From positions 1 to 27,135 of the forward strand of contig JAQXSU010000077.1 of the NCBI GenBank assembly GCA_029219125.1: a stretch of 27,135 nt of DNA, written 5' to 3'. Each line of letters opens with the position of its first letter. The first letter of the stretch is position 1. This DNA comes from Bacillota bacterium (GTDB lineage Bacteria > Bacillota > Clostridia > Peptostreptococcales > Anaerovoracaceae). Position numbers and translations under genes: made by a program. The notes beneath the pieces are model-generated. The model was not told the DNA's origin, ran no database searches, and saw nothing but the letters and a program-made list of their open reading frames with translations. Positions 1 through 6,228 of this stretch are shown here, one piece after another.

Positions 1-1
1 A

Positions 2-802
2 AACGTGAAGCGAATGATGAAAAGTGCCGCTCTGCCTCTGGTACTGGTACTGGTGATCTATTGTGTTTTTTCTTTCCAAAATCCGCTGGCTGCGGTGGAT
101 GATGCATTTCTGACGGAGTTTGAGCAGACCTTTACGCTGTCGGCCTGGTCATTTCTCCCAGCGGTGCTGATGCTGGTGCTGCCCCTGCTGAAGGTGTCGG
201 TGCTGATCGCCATGGGGCTGAGCATTCTCAGCGGCGCAGCCATTGCCTGGGCAATCGGCAGCTTTTCGCTTTCGGAAATTCTCAAAATCTGTCTGCTGGG
301 CTATCATCCTGCATCCTCGGGACTTGTGGGTCTGCTGGAGGGCGGCGGGCTGTGGTCCATGGCGGAGATCATCGTCATTCTGCTGATTTCCAGTGCATAT
401 TCCGGCATATTCAAAGGCACGGCCATGCTGGAAAGCCTGCAGGAAAGACTGTCTGCCGCCTGCGTGCGGATCGGCCGGTTCCCTGTAATGATTCTCATGA
501 GTCTGGGAGTTGCATCGGTATTCTGCAACCAGACCATTTCCACGCTGATGTGCTCGAATCTGTTGGAAAAGCCGTATCTGGACGGCGGCGGCAGCCGGGA
601 GGAACTGGCGCTGGACATGGAAAACTCCGTGATCCTGCTGGCCTGCTTCATTCCATGGACCATAGGCTGGACAGTACCGACATCCTTTTTCGGGGTGGGT
701 GCAGAAGCCATGCCATATGCGGTCTACATGTATCTGGTACCGCTGTGCTGGTTGCTGACGAAGAACAAACTTGAGAAAATCTTTCGGGAACGTAAAAAAT
801 GA
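2..802 (+). CDS. NhaC-type Na+/H+ antiporter family protein, 3' part (truncated by window edge)
   Basis: The reading frame is open to the first base of the window, so this is the C-terminal part (about 266 codons) of a longer gene. A GTG at position 5 is the first possible start here, but NhaC-family proteins are normally well over 400 residues, so I treat the 5' end as missing. The protein is very hydrophobic, with roughly six membrane segments. Counting from that GTG, it has a GGG-containing loop near residue 112, an N-Q-T-I-S-T-L-M stretch near residue 175, and a late D-M-E-N-S...F-I-P-W-T-I-G-W segment. The last resembles the conserved Leu-Glu-Asp...IPWN region of NhaC antiporters. It ends in a short basic cytoplasmic tail. 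Family assignment is by pattern recall; ion specificity cannot be told. A different IT-superfamily carrier is the main alternative. Confidence 0.6.
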   Translation, partial: NVKRMMKSAALPLVLVLVIYCVFSFQNPLAAVDDAFLTEFEQTFTLSAWSFLPAVLMLVLPLLKVSVLIAMGLSILSGAAIAWAIGSFSLSEILKICLLGYHPASSGLVGLLEGGGLWSMAEIIVILLISSAYSGIFKGTAMLESLQERLSAACVRIGRFPVMILMSLGVASVFCNQTISTLMCSNLLEKPYLDGGGSREELALDMENSVILLACFIPWTIGWTVPTSFFGVGAEAMPYAVYMYLVPLCWLLTKNKLEKIFRERKK

Positions 803-902
803 CGCAAGAGATGTAAATTATTGATGTTTTGCGTAATCAGGTGACTCGGGAATGCACGGAATGACAAATAATTACTGTAGTTTTATGGAAGATATAAAAA
901 AT

Positions 903-943
903 AAATCCATATTAAATCTATTTTAGAGAGCAAATATGGGTTT
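903..943. terminator. AT-rich hairpin, possible weak terminator of the upstream antiporter gene
   Basis: Bases 903-913 (AAATCCATATT) pair with 933-943 (AATATGGGTTT) over 11 positions with a single G-T pair, leaving a 19-nt loop. A short T run (941-944) is part of and just beyond the 3' arm. The stem is AT-rich and the loop large, so intrinsic termination would be weak. It is the only candidate between the antiporter and the next promoter. Confidence 0.3.
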
Positions 944-983
944 TAGTGTATTTTAATGTAATTATCTTACAAAAAATCTTCAA

Positions 984-1000
984 ACATAGAGAATCTATGT
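984..1000. repeat. Perfect 7-bp inverted repeat with 3-nt loop
   Basis: ACATAGA (984-990) and TCTATGT (994-1000) are exact reverse complements separated by GAA. The element sits between the AT-rich hairpin and the orphan minus-strand Shine-Dalgarno sequence. It could be a small hairpin or a protein-binding palindrome; there is no adjoining T tract on either side long enough to call a terminator. Confidence 0.35.
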
Positions 1001-1094
1001 AACGCTTTTCTGATTGTAACACCTCCTTTTGCGTCATATTTCGCTGCTGAATCTGCATGTTTCATCAAAAAACATTTTTTTATAATAATTCCTC

Positions 1095-1123
1095 TTGACA
1101 AATCTGGTTGGTGATTATAGACT
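1095..1123 (+). promoter_or_regulatory. Sigma-A type promoter of the M56 protease/BlaI operon
   Basis: A perfect -35 hexamer TTGACA (1095-1100) is followed after 17 bp by TAGACT (1118-1123), a four-of-six match to the -10 consensus. Transcription would start near 1130, giving a leader of about 85 nt before the ATG at 1214. A copy of GGTTGGT (1106-1112) lies in the spacer, where a bound repressor would block RNA polymerase. Confidence 0.6.
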
Positions 1124-1155
1124 GAAATTACAAAAGGGGTTGGTGGATACCAACC
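1106..1155. promoter_or_regulatory. GGTTGGT repeat set and palindrome, candidate repressor operator
   Basis: GGTTGGT occurs at 1106-1112 (inside the promoter spacer) and again at 1138-1144. The second copy forms a perfect 7-bp inverted repeat with ACCAACC at 1149-1155 around a 4-bp centre. The two direct copies are 32 bp apart, about three helical turns. The placement over and just downstream of the promoter is what an autoregulated BlaI-family repressor would use. However, the sequence is not the TACA-N2-TGTA core known for BlaI/MecI/CopY, so the link is inference. Confidence 0.45.
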
Positions 1156-1213
1156 AAGGTTAAACACATGTACGTGGATATGTAAAAGGGAGAAACGGGA
1201 GGAAACAGATAGA

Positions 1214-2734
1214 ATGGGGAGATTTTTTCTTGACGTTGTGAACATGAGCATCGGTGCTTCCTGCGTGATACTGGTTGTTTTTGTTCTGCGGCTGGTGCTG
1301 CGGCGTGCACCGAAGAAGTTTTCGTATCTGCTGTGGAGCGTGGTAGGTCTGCGTTTGTGCTGTCCGGTTTCCTTTTCGTCCGTTTTCAGTCTCTTTCAAT
1401 TCAGGCCGATACAGCATGTCTTTTCTCCAGGCAGTGCCGGGAGCAGTCCCGTGTTTCTGCCGGAAGTGAATGAGGTATTGAAAAGTGTGGCGGATGCAGA
1501 TTATGGAGCCATTGCGATTCGGCCGGAAAACGGGGAAGGCGTTTTTCTGCTTCATCTGCTTTCTTCCGAAGAAAACATTGCAATCCCTGTTCCGCTGGTC
1601 TTCCAGGGCATCGCGGCGGTCTGGATTATGGGAATGCTTTTGCTGCTGCTTCTGGGAGTCGTGAATTACCTGCGGCTGAAAAAACGCCTGGCTCCGTCGG
1701 TTCGACTGGAAGAAAACGTATGGCAGTCAGACCAGGTGTGGTCCCCGTTTATTCTGGGGATTTTGAGGCCGAAGTTTTTTATTCCCTTTGGACTGGAAGG
1801 GGACAGCCTGTCTTATGTGCTTGCCCATGAGCGGGTACACATCCGGCGGGCAGATCATCTGGTGAAACTGCTGGCGTTTCTTCTGCTGACGGTACACTGG
1901 TTTAACCCTCTGGTCTGGCTGGCATTTCACCTGATGACGAAAGATATGGAAATGAGCTGTGATGAGAAAGTCCTGGAGGAACTGGGGGGATGCGGGAAAA
2001 AGGAATACAGCATGTCGCTTTTGTCTTTTGCGGCTAACAGAAGATTTCCGGCACCGGGCCCGCTGGCCTTCGGGGAAACATCGGTGAAAAGCCGAATCCG
2101 AAATGTACTATGCTGGACGAAACCGAAACGGTGGATTTCTGTCTGTGCAGCAGCAACCTGCCTAGTGGTGATGGCAGCCTGTGCTGCCAATCCGGTGGAA
2201 CCTGCCGTCATCGAACCGAATCCGGCAGCGGATGAAGAGACACAGGATTCTTTCGAAAATGCTGCTTCTTTTACAGAAGAGTTGATTGACCGTTACAGAG
2301 GGGGAGACTGGAATGACCTGGCAGCCGACTTTGGAAACGGGATATTGCGGATCAAGGAGGGCCAGAAAGGGTATTATGATATTTCAGGGCTTCGTCTGTC
2401 TTCGGATTATCCGGAAGCCTGTGCAGGTGTTGCCATACGTCAGATGGAAGACGGACCGGTCTGGCTGTCTGCCGTACTGCTTCAGAAACTGGACCATGAG
2501 AAGGGCGGTGCAGAACTTCAGATTCGGATTGACGCAGATATTTCCAATCCGGAACAGCCGGAAATTATAGATTGTACTCTGACTGTACAGAAAGGCATTG
2601 CTGAATTGCAGACAAAAATTCTGGAATACAGTTATAAGGATCTGAATCTTTCGGAAAATCTGCTGCAGGACGCAGTGATCTGTATTAACAATAGTGTTCC
2701 GAGACTGGCAGCCATGCAGGAAGAAACAGAATAA
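1214..2734 (+). CDS. BlaR1/MecR1-like M56-family membrane metalloprotease (antirepressor/sensor)
   Basis: This 506-residue membrane protein has the M56 layout. Two N-terminal membrane segments (about 8-30 and 38-55) are followed by a third near 129-153. The zinc-protease motif H-E-R-V-H spans residues 205-209, a further segment carries H-W-F-N-P-L-V-W (about 218-240), and D-M-E-M-S-C-D-E spans 244-251, where E246 is the likely third zinc ligand. A last membrane segment (about 303-322) is followed by an acidic, soluble tail of roughly 185 residues. In BlaR1 the corresponding C-terminal region is a penicillin-binding sensor; here I see no such domain or S-x-x-K site, so the signal is unknown. 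GGGAGGA (1197-1203) supports the ATG start. The BlaI-type gene follows 15 bp downstream, the classic sensor/repressor pairing in which the protease inactivates the repressor. Confidence 0.88.
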   Translation: MGRFFLDVVNMSIGASCVILVVFVLRLVLRRAPKKFSYLLWSVVGLRLCCPVSFSSVFSLFQFRPIQHVFSPGSAGSSPVFLPEVNEVLKSVADADYGAIAIRPENGEGVFLLHLLSSEENIAIPVPLVFQGIAAVWIMGMLLLLLLGVVNYLRLKKRLAPSVRLEENVWQSDQVWSPFILGILRPKFFIPFGLEGDSLSYVLAHERVHIRRADHLVKLLAFLLLTVHWFNPLVWLAFHLMTKDMEMSCDEKVLEELGGCGKKEYSMSLLSFAANRRFPAPGPLAFGETSVKSRIRNVLCWTKPKRWISVCAAATCLVVMAACAANPVEPAVIEPNPAADEETQDSFENAASFTEELIDRYRGGDWNDLAADFGNGILRIKEGQKGYYDISGLRLSSDYPEACAGVAIRQMEDGPVWLSAVLLQKLDHEKGGAELQIRIDADISNPEQPEIIDCTLTVQKGIAELQTKILEYSYKDLNLSENLLQDAVICINNSVPRLAAMQEETE

Positions 2735-2749
2735 GGAGTGTAGAGAAAT

Positions 2750-3109
2750 ATGGAAAATCTGAAATTATGTGAAAGTGATTACCGTTTCATGACGGTGATC
2801 TGGGATAACGAGCCGGTGGCTTCCGGACAGCTTGTGGAACTGTGCCGGCAGCAGTTGGGATGGAAAAAAGCGACCACTTATACGACGTTGAAGAAACTCA
2901 GCGAGAAGGGATTCGCGCAGAATGTGGATACCATCGTGACTTCACTTGTACCGCGGGAAGATGTGCAGGCCTATGCCAGCGAGCATTTCGTGGAGCACAC
3001 TTTCCGGGGATCGCTGCCCCAGTTCCTGGTTTCATTTCTGGGAGGAAAAACCATCTCTGAAGAAGAGGCAAAGGAACTGAAACGACTCATCGATCAGCAC
3101 AGAGAGTAG
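2750..3109 (+). CDS. BlaI/MecI/CopY-family transcriptional repressor
   Basis: At 119 residues this is the usual size for BlaI-family repressors. The N-terminal two-thirds forms the winged helix, with the typical phrases E-x-x-F-M-T-V-I-W-D near residue 7-18 and G-W-K-K-A-T-T-Y-T-T-L-K-K-L near residues 38-51. The latter is the recognition helix region. The C-terminal part (after about 80) would be the dimerization domain with the cleavage site used by the partner protease. An AAGGAG Shine-Dalgarno sits at the end of the upstream gene. Its partner is the M56 protease immediately upstream; the pair probably controls its own promoter and perhaps unlinked genes. The cognate inducer cannot be read from the sequence. 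Confidence 0.88.
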   Translation: MENLKLCESDYRFMTVIWDNEPVASGQLVELCRQQLGWKKATTYTTLKKLSEKGFAQNVDTIVTSLVPREDVQAYASEHFVEHTFRGSLPQFLVSFLGGKTISEEEAKELKRLIDQHRE

Positions 3110-3122
3110 GGAGGAGAAGGGA

Positions 3123-3437
3123 ATGGATATGAGAAAAAAGAGAACATTGACTATGATGGCTGCGGCAGGTATTTTGCTTGTGGTGCTGCTTGCCTATGTG
3201 TTTCTGACACCGATGGGTGCACTGCGTGCCGCTGTGTTTGCCAATCTGTATCCGGTCAGTGCCGTGACCATGGACGCGCAGGTTCAGCGTGCAGCGGACT
3301 GGGTGCCTGCAGAAGCGGTTATCTATGAAATTACGTCCCATGTTCCCCATGAACGTCCGACCGATTCCGATCTGGTCAACTGGATCGTATACCGGCACGG
3401 ACCGTTCTACACTGCAGAATATTACGGGTGGGGCTGA
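3123..3437 (+). CDS. Small membrane-anchored protein of unknown function in the M56/BlaI operon
   Basis: I do not recognise this 104-residue protein. It starts 13 bp after the repressor gene with a strong GGGAGGAG ribosome site (3109-3116), so it is almost certainly co-transcribed and translated. A second ATG two codons later is also possible. It has a short basic N-terminus (M-D-M-R-K-K-R), one hydrophobic segment at about residues 10-30 (membrane anchor or uncleaved signal) and an extracytoplasmic part of about 70 residues ending Y-Y-G-W-G. No lipobox, cysteine or catalytic motif is visible. Its position makes it a candidate target or accessory of the M56/BlaI system. Its stop codon lies 6 bp from the stop of the converging radical SAM gene. 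Confidence 0.7.
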   Translation: MDMRKKRTLTMMAAAGILLVVLLAYVFLTPMGALRAAVFANLYPVSAVTMDAQVQRAADWVPAEAVIYEITSHVPHERPTDSDLVNWIVYRHGPFYTAEYYGWG

Positions 3438-3443
3438 AGCGGT

Positions 3444-4373
3444 CTACAACCCGGCTTTCTTTCCCTGCCAGGTGTCCCGCAGATGCAGCTGATCGTTGAT
3501 GCCGTTTAAGATCGTCCGCTTATTGAAGCTCCATGGCGGGCTGATGAGGATGGAACGGGGGGCATCGCCGGTGAGCCGGTGAATGGTCACGGAAGGTGGA
3601 ATGATTTCCAGACAGTCCACGACCAGGTTGACATATTCTTCAATGGAAGAGAAAGGCTGGTAGTCTGCGTAGTCCCGTTCCATGGCAGAACCCTTCACCA
3701 CGTTGAGCAGGTGGAGCTTCATGCCGAAGAGATCCGGCTGGTTTGCCACATAGCGGACGGACCGGAGCATCATGTCACGGGTTTCGCCGGGAAGTCCGAG
3801 AATCAGATGTACAACGGTGCGAATGCCCCGGCTGCGAAGGCCTTCCATGGCTTCATCGAAGACGGAGAGGGGGTAGCAGCGGTTGATCAGACCGGCCGTT
3901 TCTTCATGAATGGTCTGCAGACCCAGTTCCACCCAGAGAAAGTGGCTGCGGCTGATCTCGGCAAGCAGATCCAGAACCTCTTCCGAAAGACAGTCCGGCC
4001 TTGTGCCGATCACAAGTCCCTCGATCCGGGGATTGGCGAGAACCGCCTCGTATTTGGCACGAAGCTCGGAGACCGGTGCGTAGGTGTTGGTATGGTTCTG
4101 GAAGTATGCCAGATATCTGGCATGGGGCCACTTATCCGAAAACAGGCGAATCTGGTCATCGATGTCGGAGGCGAATTCGCCGGATCCGCTGTCGGAGCAG
4201 AACAGACAGCCGCCGGTGCCTTTGGTGCCGTCCCGGTTGGGGCAGGTGAAGCCGCCGTCAATGGCAAGCTTGATGGTTTTTTCTCCGAAATACTGTTTCA
4301 GCCAGGTGCTGATGGAATAAAAACGCTGACTTCCAAAGTGGGAAGGACAGGTTTCTTTTTTTGTGTTCATCGT
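3444..4373 (-). CDS. YhcC/YtqA-type radical SAM protein (TIGR01212-like)
   Basis: The protein (309 residues from the chosen start) belongs to the Elp3-like radical SAM group. Its cluster motif is C43-x11-C55-x2-C58 in C-P-N-R-D-G...G-G-C-L-F-C, preceded by K-L-A-I-D-G-G-F-T, which is the YhcC/YtqA signature. Later motifs G-T-R-P-D-C-L, E-L-G-L-Q-T and H-L-I-L-G-L-P-G-E are standard for the (beta/alpha) barrel that binds S-adenosylmethionine. The frame is open 15 codons further upstream, but AGGAG (complement of 4383-4387) lies 9-10 bases before the ATG at 4373, which decides the start. The substrate of this family is, to my knowledge, not firmly established. The gene is divergent from queH, sharing a 118-bp spacer. 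Confidence 0.85.
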   Translation of the reverse strand, partial: TMNTKKETCPSHFGSQRFYSISTWLKQYFGEKTIKLAIDGGFTCPNRDGTKGTGGCLFCSDSGSGEFASDIDDQIRLFSDKWPHARYLAYFQNHTNTYAPVSELRAKYEAVLANPRIEGLVIGTRPDCLSEEVLDLLAEISRSHFLWVELGLQTIHEETAGLINRCYPLSVFDEAMEGLRSRGIRTVVHLILGLPGETRDMMLRSVRYVANQPDLFGMKLHLLNVVKGSAMERDYADYQPFSSIEEYVNLVVDCLEIIPPSVTIHRLTGDAPRSILISPPWSFNKRTILNGINDQLHLRDTWQGKKAGL

Positions 4374-4405
4374 GTAGTTATCTCCTAAAATATCGCTCAA
4401 ATCTC

Positions 4406-4434
4406 TTTCAAATATCACAGTTTTATGTTAGAAT
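4406..4434 (+). promoter_or_regulatory. Candidate extended -10 promoter for queH
   Basis: TAGAAT (4429-4434) is preceded by TG one base upstream (4426-4427), an extended -10 element, and by a weak -35 TTTCAA (4406-4411) at 17-bp spacing. It lies about 58 bp before the queH start. The -10 is also the first of three copies of TTAGAATA, so the exact start point is uncertain. Confidence 0.4.
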
Positions 4435-4456
4435 ATATCTTTAGAATATTAGAATA
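4428..4456. repeat. Three direct copies of TTAGAATA
   Basis: TTAGAATA occurs exactly at 4428-4435, 4441-4448 and 4449-4456, the last two head to tail. All lie between the radical SAM gene and queH. Each copy resembles a -10 hexamer (TAGAAT), so they may be redundant promoter elements or binding sites. Confidence 0.5.
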
Positions 4457-4491
4457 GCAGAAGTCTGGCTATTTTGCAAGGAGGGGGTTTT

Positions 4492-5175
4492 TTGGAAAGA
4501 AAAAATCGGGAAGAATCCAGTCCGCAGATTTATTCCTGTGAAAACCCGCAGGGCAGTCTGCTGCTGTATCCGCTGGAACCGGAGGCAGAAACGAAGAAAG
4601 TGAAAAAGACGCTTCTTCTTCATTCCTGCTGCGGTCCGTGCAGCACAGCATGCATTGAACGGGTGCTCCCGGAGTATCAGGTGACGGTGTTCTATTTCAA
4701 TCCGTGCATTACAGAACCGGAGGAATATGAACGGCGGAAGGCGGCACAGGTGCAGTTCCTGCAGGAATATAACAAAGGTCTGGAACCGGAGGAGCAGGTA
4801 GGGTTCATAGAGGGAGACTATGAGCCGGAAAGCTTTCTTCGGATGGCAGAAGGATATGAGCAGGAGCCAGAGGGGGGCGCCCGCTGCACGCTGTGTTTCC
4901 GGCAGCGGCTGGAAGAAACCGCAGCACTGGCAGAAAGAGAAGGATTCTTCTGCTTTGGCACCACACTGACCGTGAGTCCTCATAAGAATTATCCGCTGAT
5001 CTCCACCATCGGCAGCCAACTGGCGAAGGAGCATCACGTGGAATTTCTGGATATGGACTTTAAGAAAAAAGCCGGGTTTCAGAGAAGCATCGAGCTTTCG
5101 AAAGAATATGGGCTGTACAGGCAGAACTACTGCGGGTGCAGATATTCCATGCGGACAGAAACGCCGGGAAAATAG
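4492..5175 (+). CDS. queH: Epoxyqueuosine reductase QueH (DUF208 family)
   Basis: QueH performs the last step of tRNA queuosine synthesis, reducing epoxyqueuosine to queuosine, and is the non-homologous alternative to the cobalamin enzyme QueG. The 227-residue protein shows the family cysteines: H44-S-C46-C47-G-P-C50-S, C132-x2-C135 in C-T-L-C-F-x-x-R-L, and C214-G-C216 in N-Y-C-G-C-x-Y-S. These serve the adjacent-metal/[4Fe-4S] chemistry. The frame opens at a TTG at 4474. I chose the TTG at 4492 because AAGGAGGGGG (4478-4487) sits just upstream of it and would lie inside the gene otherwise. asnA follows after 37 bp. No queuosine precursor riboswitch is evident upstream. Confidence 0.88.
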   Translation: MERKNREESSPQIYSCENPQGSLLLYPLEPEAETKKVKKTLLLHSCCGPCSTACIERVLPEYQVTVFYFNPCITEPEEYERRKAAQVQFLQEYNKGLEPEEQVGFIEGDYEPESFLRMAEGYEQEPEGGARCTLCFRQRLEETAALAEREGFFCFGTTLTVSPHKNYPLISTIGSQLAKEHHVEFLDMDFKKKAGFQRSIELSKEYGLYRQNYCGCRYSMRTETPGK

Positions 5176-5212
5176 ATTTTGAGAAGAAATAAAAAAGGAA
5201 ACAGGAGAAAAC

Positions 5213-6223
5213 ATGGCAAACTTAATTTTACCGAAAAACTATGAACCGGTTCTCGACCTGATGGAAAGTCAGAGAGCCATAAAAAAAATCAAGGACTATT
5301 TCCAGGCAGAGCTGGCCTATGGCCTGAATCTGCGCAGAGTGTCCGCACCGCTGTTCGTACTGCCCCAGACCGGTCTGAACGACAATCTCAATGGTGTGGA
5401 ACGTCGGGTCAGCTTCAGTCTGAAGGACATGGACGAAGCGGAAGTGGAAGTGGTGCAGTCCCTGGCCAAGTGGAAGAGAATGGCCCTGGGCAAATACGGC
5501 ATTGAGCCGGGACATGGTCTGTATACGGACATGAATGCCATCCGCAGGGATGAGGAAATGGACAATCTGCATTCGGTTTATGTGGACCAGTGGGACTGGG
5601 AAAAGGTCATCATGAAGGAGCAGCGAACCGAGGAATATCTGAAGGAAACGGTTACGACGATCTACAACGCCGTCAAGAACCTGGGCGATTATGTGAACCG
5701 CCTGTATCGCAATCTGCAGACTGAGATTCCAAATGAGATCTTTTTCATCACGACCCAGGAACTGGAGAATATGTATCCGGATAAGACGCCGAAGGAAAGA
5801 GAGGACCTGATTACGAAAGAACATGGTGCGGTCTTCATTATGAAAATCGGCGGCAGGCTGGCATCCGGCGAGAAACATGACGGCCGTTCCCCGGACTATG
5901 ATGACTGGGAACTGAACGGCGATATCATCCTCTGGAATGAAGTGCTGGACAGAGCCTTTGAAATTTCTTCCATGGGTATCCGTGTGGATGCGGAGGCAAT
6001 GCGCCGTCAGCTGACCATCGAAGGATGTGAAGACAGAATGGAAATGGAATTCCACAAGGCAATTCTGGAAGATCGTCTTCCGTATACCATCGGCGGCGGT
6101 ATCGGTCAGAGCCGTCTCTGCATGTTCTTCCTGCGGAAGGCCCACATCGGTGAAGTGCAGGCATCCGTATGGCCAAAGGAGATGATCGAGACCTGTGCAG
6201 CAAACAATATTCACCTGCTGTAG
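5213..6223 (+). CDS. asnA: Aspartate--ammonia ligase (asparagine synthetase A)
   Basis: AsnA makes asparagine from aspartate, ammonia and ATP in the cytoplasm, through a class II aminoacyl-tRNA-synthetase-like fold. At 336 residues it matches the usual length of about 330. Recognisable stretches include the N-terminal S-Q-x-A-I-K-x-I-K-D-x-F, N-D-N-L-N-G-V-E-R-x-V-S-F, the segment with G-L-Y-T-D-M-N-A-I-R-R-D-E, V-Y-V-D-Q-W-D-W-E, and the C-terminal G-G-G-I-G-Q-S-R-L motif 3 region. A CAGGAG Shine-Dalgarno precedes the ATG. Upstream is queH, and priA starts only 5 bp after the stop. There is no room for a T-box leader. Confidence 0.95.
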   Translation: MANLILPKNYEPVLDLMESQRAIKKIKDYFQAELAYGLNLRRVSAPLFVLPQTGLNDNLNGVERRVSFSLKDMDEAEVEVVQSLAKWKRMALGKYGIEPGHGLYTDMNAIRRDEEMDNLHSVYVDQWDWEKVIMKEQRTEEYLKETVTTIYNAVKNLGDYVNRLYRNLQTEIPNEIFFITTQELENMYPDKTPKEREDLITKEHGAVFIMKIGGRLASGEKHDGRSPDYDDWELNGDIILWNEVLDRAFEISSMGIRVDAEAMRRQLTIEGCEDRMEMEFHKAILEDRLPYTIGGGIGQSRLCMFFLRKAHIGEVQASVWPKEMIETCAANNIHLL

Positions 6224-6228
6224 GTTTT

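Larger units (their letters stand above)
803..1213. other. 411-bp AT-rich intergenic region with hairpins and a promoter
   Basis: No convincing gene lies here. Reading left to right, I see an AT-rich 11-bp hairpin (903-943) and a perfect 7-bp inverted repeat with a 3-nt loop (984-990 / 994-1000). Next is a strong Shine-Dalgarno-like sequence on the minus strand (complement of 1022-1030) that is not followed by a start codon. The region ends with a sigma-A type promoter and repeat cluster (1095-1155) leading into the M56 protease gene. Composition is clearly more AT-rich than the flanking genes. The minus-strand signals suggest decay of a former small gene, but this is inference. Confidence 0.6.

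Noticed and set aside
801..830. ACGCAA ... TTGCGT inverted repeat after the antiporter gene
   Set aside because: Only 6 bp of pairing with a loop of about 20 nt and no T tract; not a convincing terminator.
951..975. TGTA ... TACA dyad as a BlaI operator
   Set aside because: The half-sites are in the reverse order and spacing of the known TACA-N2-TGTA operator, and it lies over 100 bp upstream of the promoter.
967..1251. Minus-strand open frame of 94 codons in the first spacer
   Set aside because: It would start inside the M56 gene and run through its promoter. Only the downstream ribosome-like site is notable, and it is reported as a finding.
3579..4388. Plus-strand open frame of 269 codons opposite the radical SAM gene
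   Set aside because: It lies wholly antisense to a gene with clear radical SAM motifs, has no ribosome site and its translation resembles no family I know.
5176..5212. T-box or riboswitch leader before asnA
   Set aside because: Only 37 bp separate queH and asnA, too short for such an element.
5228..6214. Minus-strand open frame of 328 codons opposite asnA
   Set aside because: Pure antisense shadow of a highly conserved gene; the translation is His/Gln/Ile-rich with no domain.
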